Shown: one piece after another, positions 9,004-17,502 of the stretch | Layout of the letters: each line of letters begins with the position of its first letter | Numbering within the stretch: the stretch's first letter is position 1 | NCBI RefSeq assembly: GCF_017877135.1 | Contig: NZ_JAGIPH010000005.1 | Span: 353,377 to 417,376 of the forward strand | Direction of reading: 5' to 3' | Origin: Neorhizobium galegae | Lineage (GTDB): Bacteria > Pseudomonadota > Alphaproteobacteria > Rhizobiales > Rhizobiaceae | DNA: 64,000 nt | The notes under the pieces: model-generated | The model's database searches: none | What the model was told of the DNA's origin: nothing | What the model saw: only the letters and a program-made list of their open reading frames with translations | Made by a program: the position numbers and the translations under genes

Positions 9004-9731
9004 GCGACATGGTCGACAAGCGCCTCCACCGTCTGGAAGGAACAGACATCCGGCAGAGCCGGGCGGCGGATCATGATGACGTCGAGGCCAAGCGCTCGGG
9101 CCGCTGCGATCTTGCCATAGCTTGCCGTCCCACCGGAATTCTTCGACACGATCACCTCGATCCCGTTGTCGCGCAACAGGGCAACCTCCTCGTCCAGGGC
9201 AAACGGACCGCGGGCGGTGATGTAGCGCACATCGGCAAGCGCAAGTGGCGGCTCGACCGGATCGACGCTGCGCACCAGATAGTGGTGCCGGGGGGCGGCC
9301 TCGAAGGGCAAAAGCTCCTGCCGGCCGAGCGCCAGGAACACGAGACGCGGCGCATCTCCAAGGTTCGCCACCGCCTGCTCCACGCTCTCCACCTCCTGCC
9401 AGCGATCGCCGGGCACCCTGTCCCAGCCGGGCCGGCGCAGCGCCACCAGCGGAATGTCGGCCATGCGGGCGGCCGTAGCGGCATTGGCGGAGATCTGCGC
9501 CGCATAAGGATGCGTGGCATCGATCATCAGGTCGATCCGCTGGTGCGCAAGATAATGCGCGAGCCCGTCTGCGCCGCCAAAGCCACCGGTGCGCACTGGA
9601 ACGGGCTGCTCGACCGGCGTTTTGGTGCGCCCGGCAAGCGACAGCTCCAGCCGGAAGCGGTGGAGTGCGGCAAGGCGCCCGGCAATCTGGCGCGCTTCCG
9701 TGGTGCCGCCAAGAATGAGAATGGAGTGCAA
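8967..9731 (-). CDS. cobK: Precorrin-6A reductase CobK
   Basis: The 254-residue NADPH-dependent reductase converts precorrin-6A to precorrin-6B. The N-terminus has the nucleotide-binding ILILGGTTEARQIAGRL; DATHPYAAQIS and SKNSGGTASYGKI are family hallmarks. TTG at 9731 is taken as the start because an AGGAG lies eight bases upstream and the conserved fold starts immediately; a much longer upstream extension in this frame is non-homologous. It is transcribed against the rest of the cluster, overlaps the end of cobJ, and its 5' end overlaps the start of cobL, so it cannot be on the riboswitch transcript. Confidence 0.92.
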   Translation of the reverse strand: MHSILILGGTTEARQIAGRLAALHRFRLELSLAGRTKTPVEQPVPVRTGGFGGADGLAHYLAHQRIDLMIDATHPYAAQISANAATAARMADIPLVALRRPGWDRVPGDRWQEVESVEQAVANLGDAPRLVFLALGRQELLPFEAAPRHHYLVRSVDPVEPPLALADVRYITARGPFALDEEVALLRDNGIEVIVSKNSGGTASYGKIAAARALGLDVIMIRRPALPDVCSFQTVEALVDHVAQAFPADQLRGE

Positions 9732-10989
9732 GACCTTGGCTCCTGAACAGGAAAAAGCCCTTGTAGCGCACGCACCCTGGTTGTCCATCGTCGGCATTGG
9801 CGAAGACGGCTTGCGCGGCATCGGCGAAGAGGCACGCCGTGCCATAGCAGAGGCCGAAACCGTGTTTGGCGGTCGCCGCCATCTGGACCTGGCGCGCGAT
9901 GCCATCACCGGCAAAGCCCGCCCCTGGCCGCAGCCCTTCGATGCGGCGATGAAAGACGTGCTTGCCCTTGCTGGAACCAGAACCTGCGTGCTGGCCTCCG
10001 GCGACCCGTTCTTCTTCGGCGTCGGTGTCACGCTCGCACGGCATATGTCACCGGACGAGTTTCGCGCCTATCCCGCCCCATCGGCTTTTTCGCTAGCAGC
10101 ATCCCGGCTCGGCTGGGCGCTTCAGGATGTGGACACGGTGTCGCTGCATGGCCGCCCTATCGACCTGATCCGCCCGATTCTCCATCCGGGCCGACAGGTT
10201 CTTGCGCTCACCTCCGATGCCACTGGGCCGGAAGCGATTGCCCGCCTGCTGTGTGACAGCGGCTTCGGGCATAGCCGGCTAAAGATACTGGAGGCGTTGG
10301 GCGGCCCTGAGGAGAAAATCCGCTCCACTGAGGCCCAGGATTTTGCCCTGACCGACATCGACCCGCTCAATCTGGTGGCCATTGAGGTCAAAGCCGAGGC
10401 GGCGGCGAGAATTCTGCCGCTCGGCTTCGGGCTTGCCGACGATCTGTTCGAGCATGACGGCCAGATCACCAAGCGCGAAATCCGCGCCATGACGCTGTCG
10501 GCGCTGTCGCCGCAACGGGGGCAGTTGTTGTGGGATATCGGCGCCGGCTCCGGCTCGATCGGCATCGAGTGGATGCTGGCGCATCCCTCCCTTCATGCCA
10601 TTGCCATCGAACATCACCCCGAGCGCGCGGCGCGCGTTCGGCGCAATGCCGCAAGCTTTGGCGTGCCGGGTCTTCACCTGGTGGAAGGCAAGGCGCCGGA
10701 TGCGCTGGCCGGCCTGCCGCAGCCGGATGCCATTTTCATCGGCGGTGGCGGCAGCGGCGATGGCGTGCTGGCAGCAGCGCTTTCTGCCCTGAAGATCGGC
10801 GGACGGCTGGTTGCCAATGCGGTGACGCTCGAAATGGAGCAGGTTCTGCTGGCAGCCCATGCGGCGCATGGCGGCACGTTGACGCGGCTCTCGATCGACC
10901 GGGCCGAGCCCGTCGGCCGCATGACGGGCTGGCGTGCGGCCATGCCGGTAACCCAATGGATTTTCATCAAGAAGGAGCTTAGCACATGA
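9721..10989 (+). CDS. cobL: Precorrin-6Y C5,15-methyltransferase (decarboxylating) CobL
   Basis: The 422-residue bifunctional enzyme methylates C-5 and C-15 and decarboxylates the C-12 acetate of precorrin-6B. The N-terminal half is a CbiE-type tetrapyrrole methylase (SIVGIGEDGLRGIGEEA, ASGDPFFFGVG); the C-terminal half is a CbiT-type Rossmann methyltransferase (LLWDIGAGSGSIGIEWM, IFIGGGGSGDG). The start is not certain: ATG 9721 is used, ATG 9715 and TTG 9736 (with GGAG upstream) are alternatives. All three overlap the start region of the divergent cobK. Confidence 0.93.
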   Translation: MECKTLAPEQEKALVAHAPWLSIVGIGEDGLRGIGEEARRAIAEAETVFGGRRHLDLARDAITGKARPWPQPFDAAMKDVLALAGTRTCVLASGDPFFFGVGVTLARHMSPDEFRAYPAPSAFSLAASRLGWALQDVDTVSLHGRPIDLIRPILHPGRQVLALTSDATGPEAIARLLCDSGFGHSRLKILEALGGPEEKIRSTEAQDFALTDIDPLNLVAIEVKAEAAARILPLGFGLADDLFEHDGQITKREIRAMTLSALSPQRGQLLWDIGAGSGSIGIEWMLAHPSLHAIAIEHHPERAARVRRNAASFGVPGLHLVEGKAPDALAGLPQPDAIFIGGGGSGDGVLAAALSALKIGGRLVANAVTLEMEQVLLAAHAAHGGTLTRLSIDRAEPVGRMTGWRAAMPVTQWIFIKKELST

Positions 10990-11372
10990 TCACTGCTGGT
11001 ATCGGATGCCGCAAGGGAACGACCGCCGAAACGGTTCTGGCCGTTTTGAAGGAAGCGCTTGAGGCCTGCGGCCGGGCTGGCGAACGCCCGCAGCGGCTTG
11101 CCACCGGCGCGCTGAAAGCGGACGAGGCTGGACTTCTCGAAGCCGCCGAGCGTCTGGGCGTGTCGCTCACCATCATCTCCGATCCGGAGATGGAAGACGT
11201 GTCACCACGCACGCTGACGCTCTCCACGCACAGCATGGCGCATGTTGGCATTCCAAGCTTCTGCGAGGCGGCAGCCCTTGCCGCTGCCGGAAAGAGCGGC
11301 CGCCTCGTTGGCCCACGCCATGTCGCACAGGGCGTCACCTGCGCCATCGCGATTGCCGAGGAGGCGGCATGA
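10986..11372 (+). CDS. cobE: Cobalamin biosynthesis protein CobE
   Basis: The 128-residue protein matches the C-terminal CbiG-like domain family (CobE/GbiG C, PF01890): [15 protein letters not shown] at the N-terminus and [12 protein letters not shown] near the C-terminus. CobE is needed for aerobic cobalamin synthesis in Pseudomonas denitrificans and binds pathway intermediates, but its exact role is unsettled. It overlaps cobL and cobM by four bases on each side, so it is coupled to both. Confidence 0.9.
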   Translation: MITAGIGCRKGTTAETVLAVLKEALEACGRAGERPQRLATGALKADEAGLLEAAERLGVSLTIISDPEMEDVSPRTLTLSTHSMAHVGIPSFCEAAALAAAGKSGRLVGPRHVAQGVTCAIAIAEEAA

Positions 11373-12154
11373 CGGTCCATTTCATCGGCGCCGGACCCGG
11401 TGCTGCGGACCTGATCACGGTGCGCGGGCGCGATATCATCGCCCGCTCTCCAGTCTGCCTCTATGCCGGCTCGATCGTTCCGCGTGAGCTTCTGGCCTAC
11501 TGCCCGCCGAATGCCCGCATCGTCGATACGGCCTCGCTGTCGCTCGAAGACATAGAGGCAGAATATCTGCGCGCGCATGAAGCTGGCGAGGATGTCGCGC
11601 GGCTGCATTCGGGCGATCTCTCCGTCTGGAGTGCGGTGGCTGAACAGATGCGAAGGCTCGACCGGCTCGGCATCGACTATACGCTGACGCCGGGCGTTCC
11701 CTCCTTTGCGGCAGCCGCTGCCGCGCTGAAGCGCGAACTCACCATTCCCGAAGTCGCCCAGAGCCTCGTGCTCACCCGCATTTCCGGCCGCGCGTCAAAG
11801 ATGCCCGCGGGCGAGACGCTGGCGAATTTTGCCGCAACGGGCGCAACGCTTGCCATTCACCTGGCAATCCACGCGCTGGAACGGGTGGTGACGGAACTGA
11901 CGCCGTTCTACGGCGCCGATTGTCCGGTGGCGATCGTGGTCAAGGCAAGCTGGCCGGACGAAAAAATCCTGCGCGGTACGCTGTCAGATATTGCGGCACA
12001 GGTGGCGAAAGATCCTATTGAGCGCACGGCACTGATCCTTGTCGGCCCCGGCCTCGGGGCTGAAGATTTTCGCGAGAGCGCGCTTTACAGCACCGATTAT
12101 GTGCGCCGGTTCCGCTGTGCCGAGACCATTGCCAGCGGCAAGGACGAGGCATGA
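11369..12154 (+). CDS. cobM: Precorrin-4 C11-methyltransferase CobM
   Basis: The 261-residue methylase adds the C-11 methyl to precorrin-4. The N-terminal [31 protein letters not shown] and the [15 protein letters not shown] motif are typical of CobM/CbiF. It ends the cobL-cobE-cobM block. Its last 58 bases overlap the 3' end of cbiD, which comes from the other side. Confidence 0.95.
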   Translation: MTVHFIGAGPGAADLITVRGRDIIARSPVCLYAGSIVPRELLAYCPPNARIVDTASLSLEDIEAEYLRAHEAGEDVARLHSGDLSVWSAVAEQMRRLDRLGIDYTLTPGVPSFAAAAAALKRELTIPEVAQSLVLTRISGRASKMPAGETLANFAATGATLAIHLAIHALERVVTELTPFYGADCPVAIVVKASWPDEKILRGTLSDIAAQVAKDPIERTALILVGPGLGAEDFRESALYSTDYVRRFRCAETIASGKDEA

Positions 12155-13239
12155 TCGGACGGCGTGAATGGCGCTTGCCCCATCAGCCTGCCATCCCGGT
12201 CGAACACCAGGATTTCAAGCGCGATGGCCGGGTTGACGAGGGCAGACGCCGCCGTTTTCCAGGCAAGGGCAGCAATGCGGTCGCCGAGCGGCAGGTTTTC
12301 GCCTTCCGCCAGCTGAAAAGCTTCGGCAACGGTATTGGCCGCACGGATCTTGTCCGCCAGCGTTTCGGTGCCGCCGGCCTCGCGCGCAAGGCTGGCCAGC
12401 GCTTCGAGATCGGCAAGACCGCGCTTGGAATGCACGTCGAGCATGCCCTGCGCGAGCTTTGTCATCTTGGCAACGCCGCCGGCAACCGTGACCCGTTCGA
12501 CCGGATGCTTCTTCAGGTATTTGAGCATGCCGCCGACGAAATCGCCCATGTCGAGAAGCGCCGTTTCCGGCAGGCCGTGATGCGCCTGCACGGCCTTTTC
12601 GGAGGTCATGCCGGTGGCGCCGGCCACATGGGTCAGGCCCGCTGCGCGCGCCACATCGATGCCGCGCCAGATGGAATGGATCCAGGCCGAGCAGGAAAAC
12701 GGAATGACGATGCCGGTGGTGCCGAGAATGGAGAGCCCGCCGACAATGCCGAGCCGACCGTTCAACGTCTTTTCCGCCAGAACGTCCCCGCCCGGCACGG
12801 AAATCTCCACGTCGAAATCGCAGGCTTCGCCGGCCACTTCAGCAAGGGCCGCCGCAATCATCTGGCGCGGCACGGGATTGATCGCGGGTTCGCCGGGCGG
12901 AATGGCAAGGCCCGCACGGGTGACCATGCCGACACCTTCCCCGGCAAAGAACCGCAGTCCGCCGCCCTTTTCGCCATGGCGCAGCGTGCAGACGATGAGG
13001 GCGCCATGGGTGACATCCGGATCGTCGCCAGCATCCTTGATGATGCCGGCCCGGGCAAATCCATCGCCGGCCTCCTCGAGCGCCAGCGTAAAGCCGGGCC
13101 TCTGGCCGCCGGGCAGCGTCACCTCCACCAGATCCGGAAATCCCTTGCCCATCAATGCCAGACAGGCCGCCTTGGCGGCGGCTGCCGCGCAGGTTCCCGT
13201 GGTCCAGCCACGGCGCAGGTGTTTGGGATCGGCTTCCAT
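12097..13239 (-). CDS. cbiD: Cobalt-precorrin-5B (C1)-methyltransferase CbiD
   Basis: The 380-residue protein belongs to the CbiD family (PF01888). The N-terminal [17 protein letters not shown] is the signature; [14 protein letters not shown] and [16 protein letters not shown] also match. It methylates C-1 after ring contraction. In the classic Pseudomonas denitrificans aerobic pathway CobF does this; rhizobia use CbiD, and no cobF is in this window. ATG 13239 is chosen because the conserved fold begins within ten residues; about 99 more codons upstream in frame look non-coding. It lies opposite to its neighbours, overlapping cobM at the 3' end, and faces away from cobA. Confidence 0.93.
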   Translation of the reverse strand: MEADPKHLRRGWTTGTCAAAAAKAACLALMGKGFPDLVEVTLPGGQRPGFTLALEEAGDGFARAGIIKDAGDDPDVTHGALIVCTLRHGEKGGGLRFFAGEGVGMVTRAGLAIPPGEPAINPVPRQMIAAALAEVAGEACDFDVEISVPGGDVLAEKTLNGRLGIVGGLSILGTTGIVIPFSCSAWIHSIWRGIDVARAAGLTHVAGATGMTSEKAVQAHHGLPETALLDMGDFVGGMLKYLKKHPVERVTVAGGVAKMTKLAQGMLDVHSKRGLADLEALASLAREAGGTETLADKIRAANTVAEAFQLAEGENLPLGDRIAALAWKTAASALVNPAIALEILVFDRDGRLMGQAPFTPSDHASSLPLAMVSAQRNRRT

Positions 13240-13292
13240 CCTTCCGTCTATAGCGGTGACACCGCGTTCCGTCACCGCCAAAAGGTTTCCCG

Positions 13293-14087
13293 ATGACGAT
13301 TGCAAGAGCCCTGCAGCAGCTGGAAAGCCGGCTTCCGGCGTTTGAACCGGGCCATGTCTGGCTTGCCGGCGCCGGCCCCGGCGATCCGCGATTCCTGACG
13401 CTCGAGGTGATCGACGCGCTCTCCAAGGCCGAGGTGATCGTACATGACGCCCTCGTGTCCGATGCGGTTTTGTCCTTCGCCGATGGGGCCGAGGTGATCT
13501 ATGCCGGAAAGCGCGGGGGAAAACCGTCGACCGCACAGGAGGATATCACGCTCTCGCTGATCCGGCTCGCCCGCGAAGGAAAGCGGGTTCTGCGGCTGAA
13601 GGGTGGCGATCCATTCATCTTCGGGCGCGGCGGCGAAGAGGCGGAGGCGCTGGTGAAGGCCGGCATAGCCTGCCGCATCCTGCCCGGCATGACGTCGGCG
13701 CTGGCAGGCCTTGCCCTTTCCCGCATTCCCGCCACCATGCGCGGCATCAGCCGGGCCATCACGCTTGTCACCGGCCATGCGGCGGGCGAGGACGGCGATC
13801 TCGACTGGGCAGCGCTTGCCCGCACCGGCGAGCCGCTCGTCGTCTACATGGGCCTCAAAAATCTTGGCATCATCAGCCGCCTGCTGATCGAGGGTGGCCG
13901 GGCACCGGAAACGCCGGCCGCCGTCATCATGTCGGCAACGACCGGCGAGGAACGCCTGCTGACGGCAGCACTGTCGACGATTGCCGAAGAGGCGGTGGCC
14001 CAAGGATTTGCAGCCCCTGCATTGATCGTCGTCGGGCAGATCGTCACCATGCGCGACCTGCTGACCCTTAAAGGGAAGACACCATGA
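13293..14087 (+). CDS. cobA: Uroporphyrinogen-III C-methyltransferase CobA (SUMT)
   Basis: The 264-residue enzyme makes precorrin-2 by two methylations of uroporphyrinogen III, the branch point toward cobalamin and sirohaem. Motifs: VWLAGAGPGDPRFLTL near residue 27, YAGKRGG, RLKGGDPFIFGRGGEE, and TLVTGHAAG. It is the CobA type without the CysG dehydrogenase/ferrochelatase domains. It starts 53 bases from the divergent cbiD start, so the short gap must hold both promoters. It overlaps cobB by four bases. Confidence 0.95.
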   Translation: MTIARALQQLESRLPAFEPGHVWLAGAGPGDPRFLTLEVIDALSKAEVIVHDALVSDAVLSFADGAEVIYAGKRGGKPSTAQEDITLSLIRLAREGKRVLRLKGGDPFIFGRGGEEAEALVKAGIACRILPGMTSALAGLALSRIPATMRGISRAITLVTGHAAGEDGDLDWAALARTGEPLVVYMGLKNLGIISRLLIEGGRAPETPAAVIMSATTGEERLLTAALSTIAEEAVAQGFAAPALIVVGQIVTMRDLLTLKGKTP

Positions 14088-15400
14088 CCCGCGCGCTCAT
14101 CATCGGCGCCCCGCGCTCCGGCTCCGGCAAGACAAGCGTCACCATCGGTTTGCTTCGGGCCTTTGCCCGGCGCGGTCTTCGCGTGCGTGGCGTCAAATCC
14201 GGGCCGGATTATATTGATCCCGGCTTCCATCAGGCCGCAACCGGGCTTTCCGGTCTCAACCTCGACAGTTGGGCGATGGAACCGGATCTCGTCGCTCATC
14301 TTCTCCAAGAAGCAGCCGAGGATACCGACCTTCTGCTCATCGAGAGCGCCATGGGCCTGTTTGATGGCATTGCCGGCGGCGAGGGTCGCACCGGGGCGGC
14401 CGCCGATCTGTCGCGTCTTCTCGGCATTCCAGTGCTTCTGGTGCTCGATGTGTCCGGCCAGAGCCAGACGGCGGCCGCCGTTGCCGTCGGCTTCAAGCAT
14501 TATGATCCGGCGGTGAAAATGGCGGGCGTGGTGCTGAACCGCGCCGGCAGCGAGAGGCACGTGCGGCTCTCGAAGACCGCCATCGAAGACAAGGGACTGC
14601 CCGTTGTCGGTGCGGTGATGCGGGATGGCACGCTGTCGCTGCCGGAACGGCATCTCGGTCTCGTGCAGGCAAGCGAACACCCCGCCATCCAGCATCATAT
14701 CGACCGGCTGGCGGATGTGATGGAGACCTCGCTCGATCTCGATGCGATCCTTGCACTGGCGGTGGAGATTGCCCCACCGTCAGGTTCGACATCTGCCCAC
14801 CTGCCGCCGCCCGGCCAGCGCATCGCAATCGCCTCCGATGCCGCCTTTACCTTTCTCTATCCACATCTTGGCCGCCATTGGCAGGCGGCCGGTGCCGAAC
14901 TTCTGCCATTCTCGCCGCTCGCAAACGAGGGTCCGCACGGCGATGCCGATGCCTGCTGGCTGCCGGGCGGTTATCCCGAGCTTCATGCCGAAGCACTGTC
15001 TGCCGCTCCCCATTTCCGCGAGACGCTCCGCCGCTTTGCCGAAAGCCGGCCCGTGCATGGCGAGTGCGGCGGCTACATGGTGCTCGGCGAAGAGCTGGAG
15101 ACAGCAGACGGCAAGACCCACGCCATGACCGGCCTGCTGTCGCATTCCACCAGCTTTGCCAAACGCAAGATGAACCTCGGTTACAGGCAGGCACGGCTTC
15201 TCACCGATGGTCCGCTGGGCGCAGCCGGCCAGGTGATCCGCGGCCATGAGTTTCATTATGCCAGCGTCATCGACAAAGGTGCGGATGAGGCCTTTGCCGA
15301 GATTGCCGATGGCACCGGCACGCCCATCGGTCTTTCAGGCGGCCGTCGCGGCTTTGTGACAGGCACCTTCTTCCACGCCATTGCCCGCACGACGCTGTAA
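14084..15400 (+). CDS. cobB: Hydrogenobyrinic acid a,c-diamide synthase CobB
   Basis: The 438-residue ATP- and glutamine-dependent amidase converts side chains a and c of hydrogenobyrinic acid to amides, making the substrate for CobNST. The N-terminal dethiobiotin-synthetase-like domain has the P-loop [13 protein letters not shown] (residues 6-18). The C-terminal class I glutaminase-like domain has WLPGGYPELHAEAL and the nucleophile Cys328 in HGECGGYMVLG. It is last in the cluster and meets the end of pbpC eight bases on, with no obvious terminator between. Confidence 0.95.
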   Translation: MTRALIIGAPRSGSGKTSVTIGLLRAFARRGLRVRGVKSGPDYIDPGFHQAATGLSGLNLDSWAMEPDLVAHLLQEAAEDTDLLLIESAMGLFDGIAGGEGRTGAAADLSRLLGIPVLLVLDVSGQSQTAAAVAVGFKHYDPAVKMAGVVLNRAGSERHVRLSKTAIEDKGLPVVGAVMRDGTLSLPERHLGLVQASEHPAIQHHIDRLADVMETSLDLDAILALAVEIAPPSGSTSAHLPPPGQRIAIASDAAFTFLYPHLGRHWQAAGAELLPFSPLANEGPHGDADACWLPGGYPELHAEALSAAPHFRETLRRFAESRPVHGECGGYMVLGEELETADGKTHAMTGLLSHSTSFAKRKMNLGYRQARLLTDGPLGAAGQVIRGHEFHYASVIDKGADEAFAEIADGTGTPIGLSGGRRGFVTGTFFHAIARTTL

Positions 15401-15408
15401 GAACACCC

Positions 15409-17496
15409 CTACTCGATGAAGACCCGGACGGTTGCCGCCCGTCCCATGGCGTCGATCACCGTCAGCGTCGAATAACCGGCGCCATCGGGCAGCCATTCGG
15501 AGGTGCGCTTGCGCGACAGTGCCTCCAGCGGGCGACCATTGGCAAGCCAGCGGAAGGGCGCCCGCCCGCCTTGCAGCTTCAGAACCAGCGGCGAGAGGGT
15601 CTGGCCGCCCTGGGCGCCGAGATCGACCCGCGCCCCTTCCGGGGGATAAACGATCTGCGGTGCCGGTTCGCGCGAAGTGGTTCTCGTGAGCCCGCTTGCG
15701 GTTATCGAAAGCCGGCGAAGGCCAAGCGGCAATTCGCTGAGCGCGATGCGCGTGGCACCCGGCGGCGGGATCGGATGAGGCGTGATCGCGACGCCTGACT
15801 TGGCAAACGCCTCGAACAGGATGGGGGCGGCCGTGCCATAACCGGTGATGCCGGGCACGGCACCATTGTCCGGCCGCCCCACCCAGACCCCCAGCACATA
15901 CCGCCCGTCATACCCCACCGACCAGGCATCGCGGTAGCCGTAGCTGGTGCCGGTCTTGTAGGCGATCCCAAGCTTCCGGTTGCCCTGCGGCGGCAGGACG
16001 CCGGAGAGAATGTCGGTCACGTTCCACACCGCGATCGGATCAAGCAGCGGCTGGGCGATATCGCGCGCCGGCTGATCATGTATGCCATCGCCCAGATGCA
16101 CCGGAGTGCCGTCATTGGCGAGGCCAGCATAAAGCTGCACCAGATCCTTCAGCGTCATGCCGACGCCGCCAAGGCCGATGGCAAGGCCGGGCGCTTCGCC
16201 AGCCGGCAGGATGGGGCGCACATCGGCGCGGCGAAACCGAACCATGAGCCGGCCTGGTCCGACAGCCTCCAGAAGCCTGACCGCCGGCACGTTGAGCGAC
16301 AGTTGCAAGGCTTGGCGGATGCTGACATCGCCCTGATAGCTCATGTCGAAATTGCGCGGACGGTAGCCGGCAAAATCGGAGGGGCGATCCTCGATGATGG
16401 TTTCCTGCGCCACCACGCCCTCTTCGAAGGCCAGGCCATAGATGAAGGGCTTCAGCGTCGAGCCCGGCGAGCGGATTGCCCGCGTCATGTCGATCCAGCC
16501 GGAGCGGGCGGCATCGAAGGCACCGGCAGAGCCGATTTCGGCGACGATCTCGCCCGTTGTCGAATCCGCCATCAGCATGGCAAGCGAGGCTTTGGGCGGC
16601 AGGTGGGCCGCTGCCGATGCAGCGACCGTCTCTAGCCCCTGCTGGATCGGGAACCGAAGCGTGGTGGACAGGCGGGATGCGTCCGGTGCCTTGCGGCGCG
16701 CCGCTTCAGCCAGATGCGCGGCAAGTGCCGGAAGCGGGCGGCGGATACTTGGTACGGGAGACAGATCGGCGCGCGCGGCCTCGCCTTCCCCCACCACAAC
16801 CGCCACCGTTTTGCGATCCAGGACTTTTGCACGCGCGGTCTTGGCAACATCAGGGAAGCGATCGGGGCGACGCGCTTCCGGCGATTGCGGCAGCGCCACC
16901 AGAAGGGCTGCCTCGGCCACAGACAACCGGCGCGGTTCCTTGCCGAAATAGGCAAGGCTTGCCGCTCTCACCCCCTCCAGATTGCCGCCATAGGGCGCAA
17001 GCGTCAGGTAGAGATCGAGGATCTGTGCCTTGGAAAGCCGCCGTTCGATCTGCACCGCGCGTGCCATCTGGCGCAGTTTCGCCGAAATCGACCGGCTGTC
17101 GCGCGGCTCGATCAGCCGGGCCACCTGCATGGACAGCGTGGAGGCGCCCGAGACGATGCGGCCATGGGTGAGAAGCTGCACGGCCGCGCGGGCGAGCGCG
17201 TAAGGATCAATGCCGGAATGGGCATAGAAACGCTGGTCCTCATAGGCGACCAGCATGCGCAGGAATTGCGGGTCGACATCGTTCGCTGTCGTCTTCAGCC
17301 GCCAGATCCCGTCGCCGGTCGCAAAGGCGCGCAGCAACTGGCCATCAACATCCAGCACTTCGGTCGAAACAAGCGTTGCGGCCTCAAGCGGTGGGGGAAA
17401 TGCCCGGTCAGCGGCCACCAGAGCGAAAGCGGCACCGGTGGCAACAACCACCAGTGCCGCCCCGCCGGCCAAAGCCCATGTCCAACGCCGCTGCAT
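15409..17496 (-). CDS. pbpC: Penicillin-binding protein 1C
   Basis: The 695-residue bifunctional peptidoglycan synthase has one N-terminal membrane anchor (about residues 8-30), a GT51 transglycosylase domain with YEDQRFYAHSGIDPYA (from residue 85), a transpeptidase domain with the active-site S346-T-L-K and the YKTGTSYGYRDAW box, and a C-terminal BiPBP_C domain. It lies six bases behind the alpha-2-macroglobulin gene on the same strand. The PBP1C/A2M pairing is widespread in proteobacteria and is thought to link protease trapping with wall repair when the outer membrane is breached. Confidence 0.94.
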   Translation of the reverse strand: MQRRWTWALAGGAALVVVATGAAFALVAADRAFPPPLEAATLVSTEVLDVDGQLLRAFATGDGIWRLKTTANDVDPQFLRMLVAYEDQRFYAHSGIDPYALARAAVQLLTHGRIVSGASTLSMQVARLIEPRDSRSISAKLRQMARAVQIERRLSKAQILDLYLTLAPYGGNLEGVRAASLAYFGKEPRRLSVAEAALLVALPQSPEARRPDRFPDVAKTARAKVLDRKTVAVVVGEGEAARADLSPVPSIRRPLPALAAHLAEAARRKAPDASRLSTTLRFPIQQGLETVAASAAAHLPPKASLAMLMADSTTGEIVAEIGSAGAFDAARSGWIDMTRAIRSPGSTLKPFIYGLAFEEGVVAQETIIEDRPSDFAGYRPRNFDMSYQGDVSIRQALQLSLNVPAVRLLEAVGPGRLMVRFRRADVRPILPAGEAPGLAIGLGGVGMTLKDLVQLYAGLANDGTPVHLGDGIHDQPARDIAQPLLDPIAVWNVTDILSGVLPPQGNRKLGIAYKTGTSYGYRDAWSVGYDGRYVLGVWVGRPDNGAVPGITGYGTAAPILFEAFAKSGVAITPHPIPPPGATRIALSELPLGLRRLSITASGLTRTTSREPAPQIVYPPEGARVDLGAQGGQTLSPLVLKLQGGRAPFRWLANGRPLEALSRKRTSEWLPDGAGYSTLTVIDAMGRAATVRVFIE

Positions 17497-17502
17497 GTTC
17501 CC

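Noticed and set aside
12151..13296. 381-codon open frame on the + strand across cbiD
   Set aside because: It is antisense to cbiD, which has clear family motifs. The translation has no recognisable domain and is rich in Arg, Gly and His as expected of a GC-rich shadow frame.
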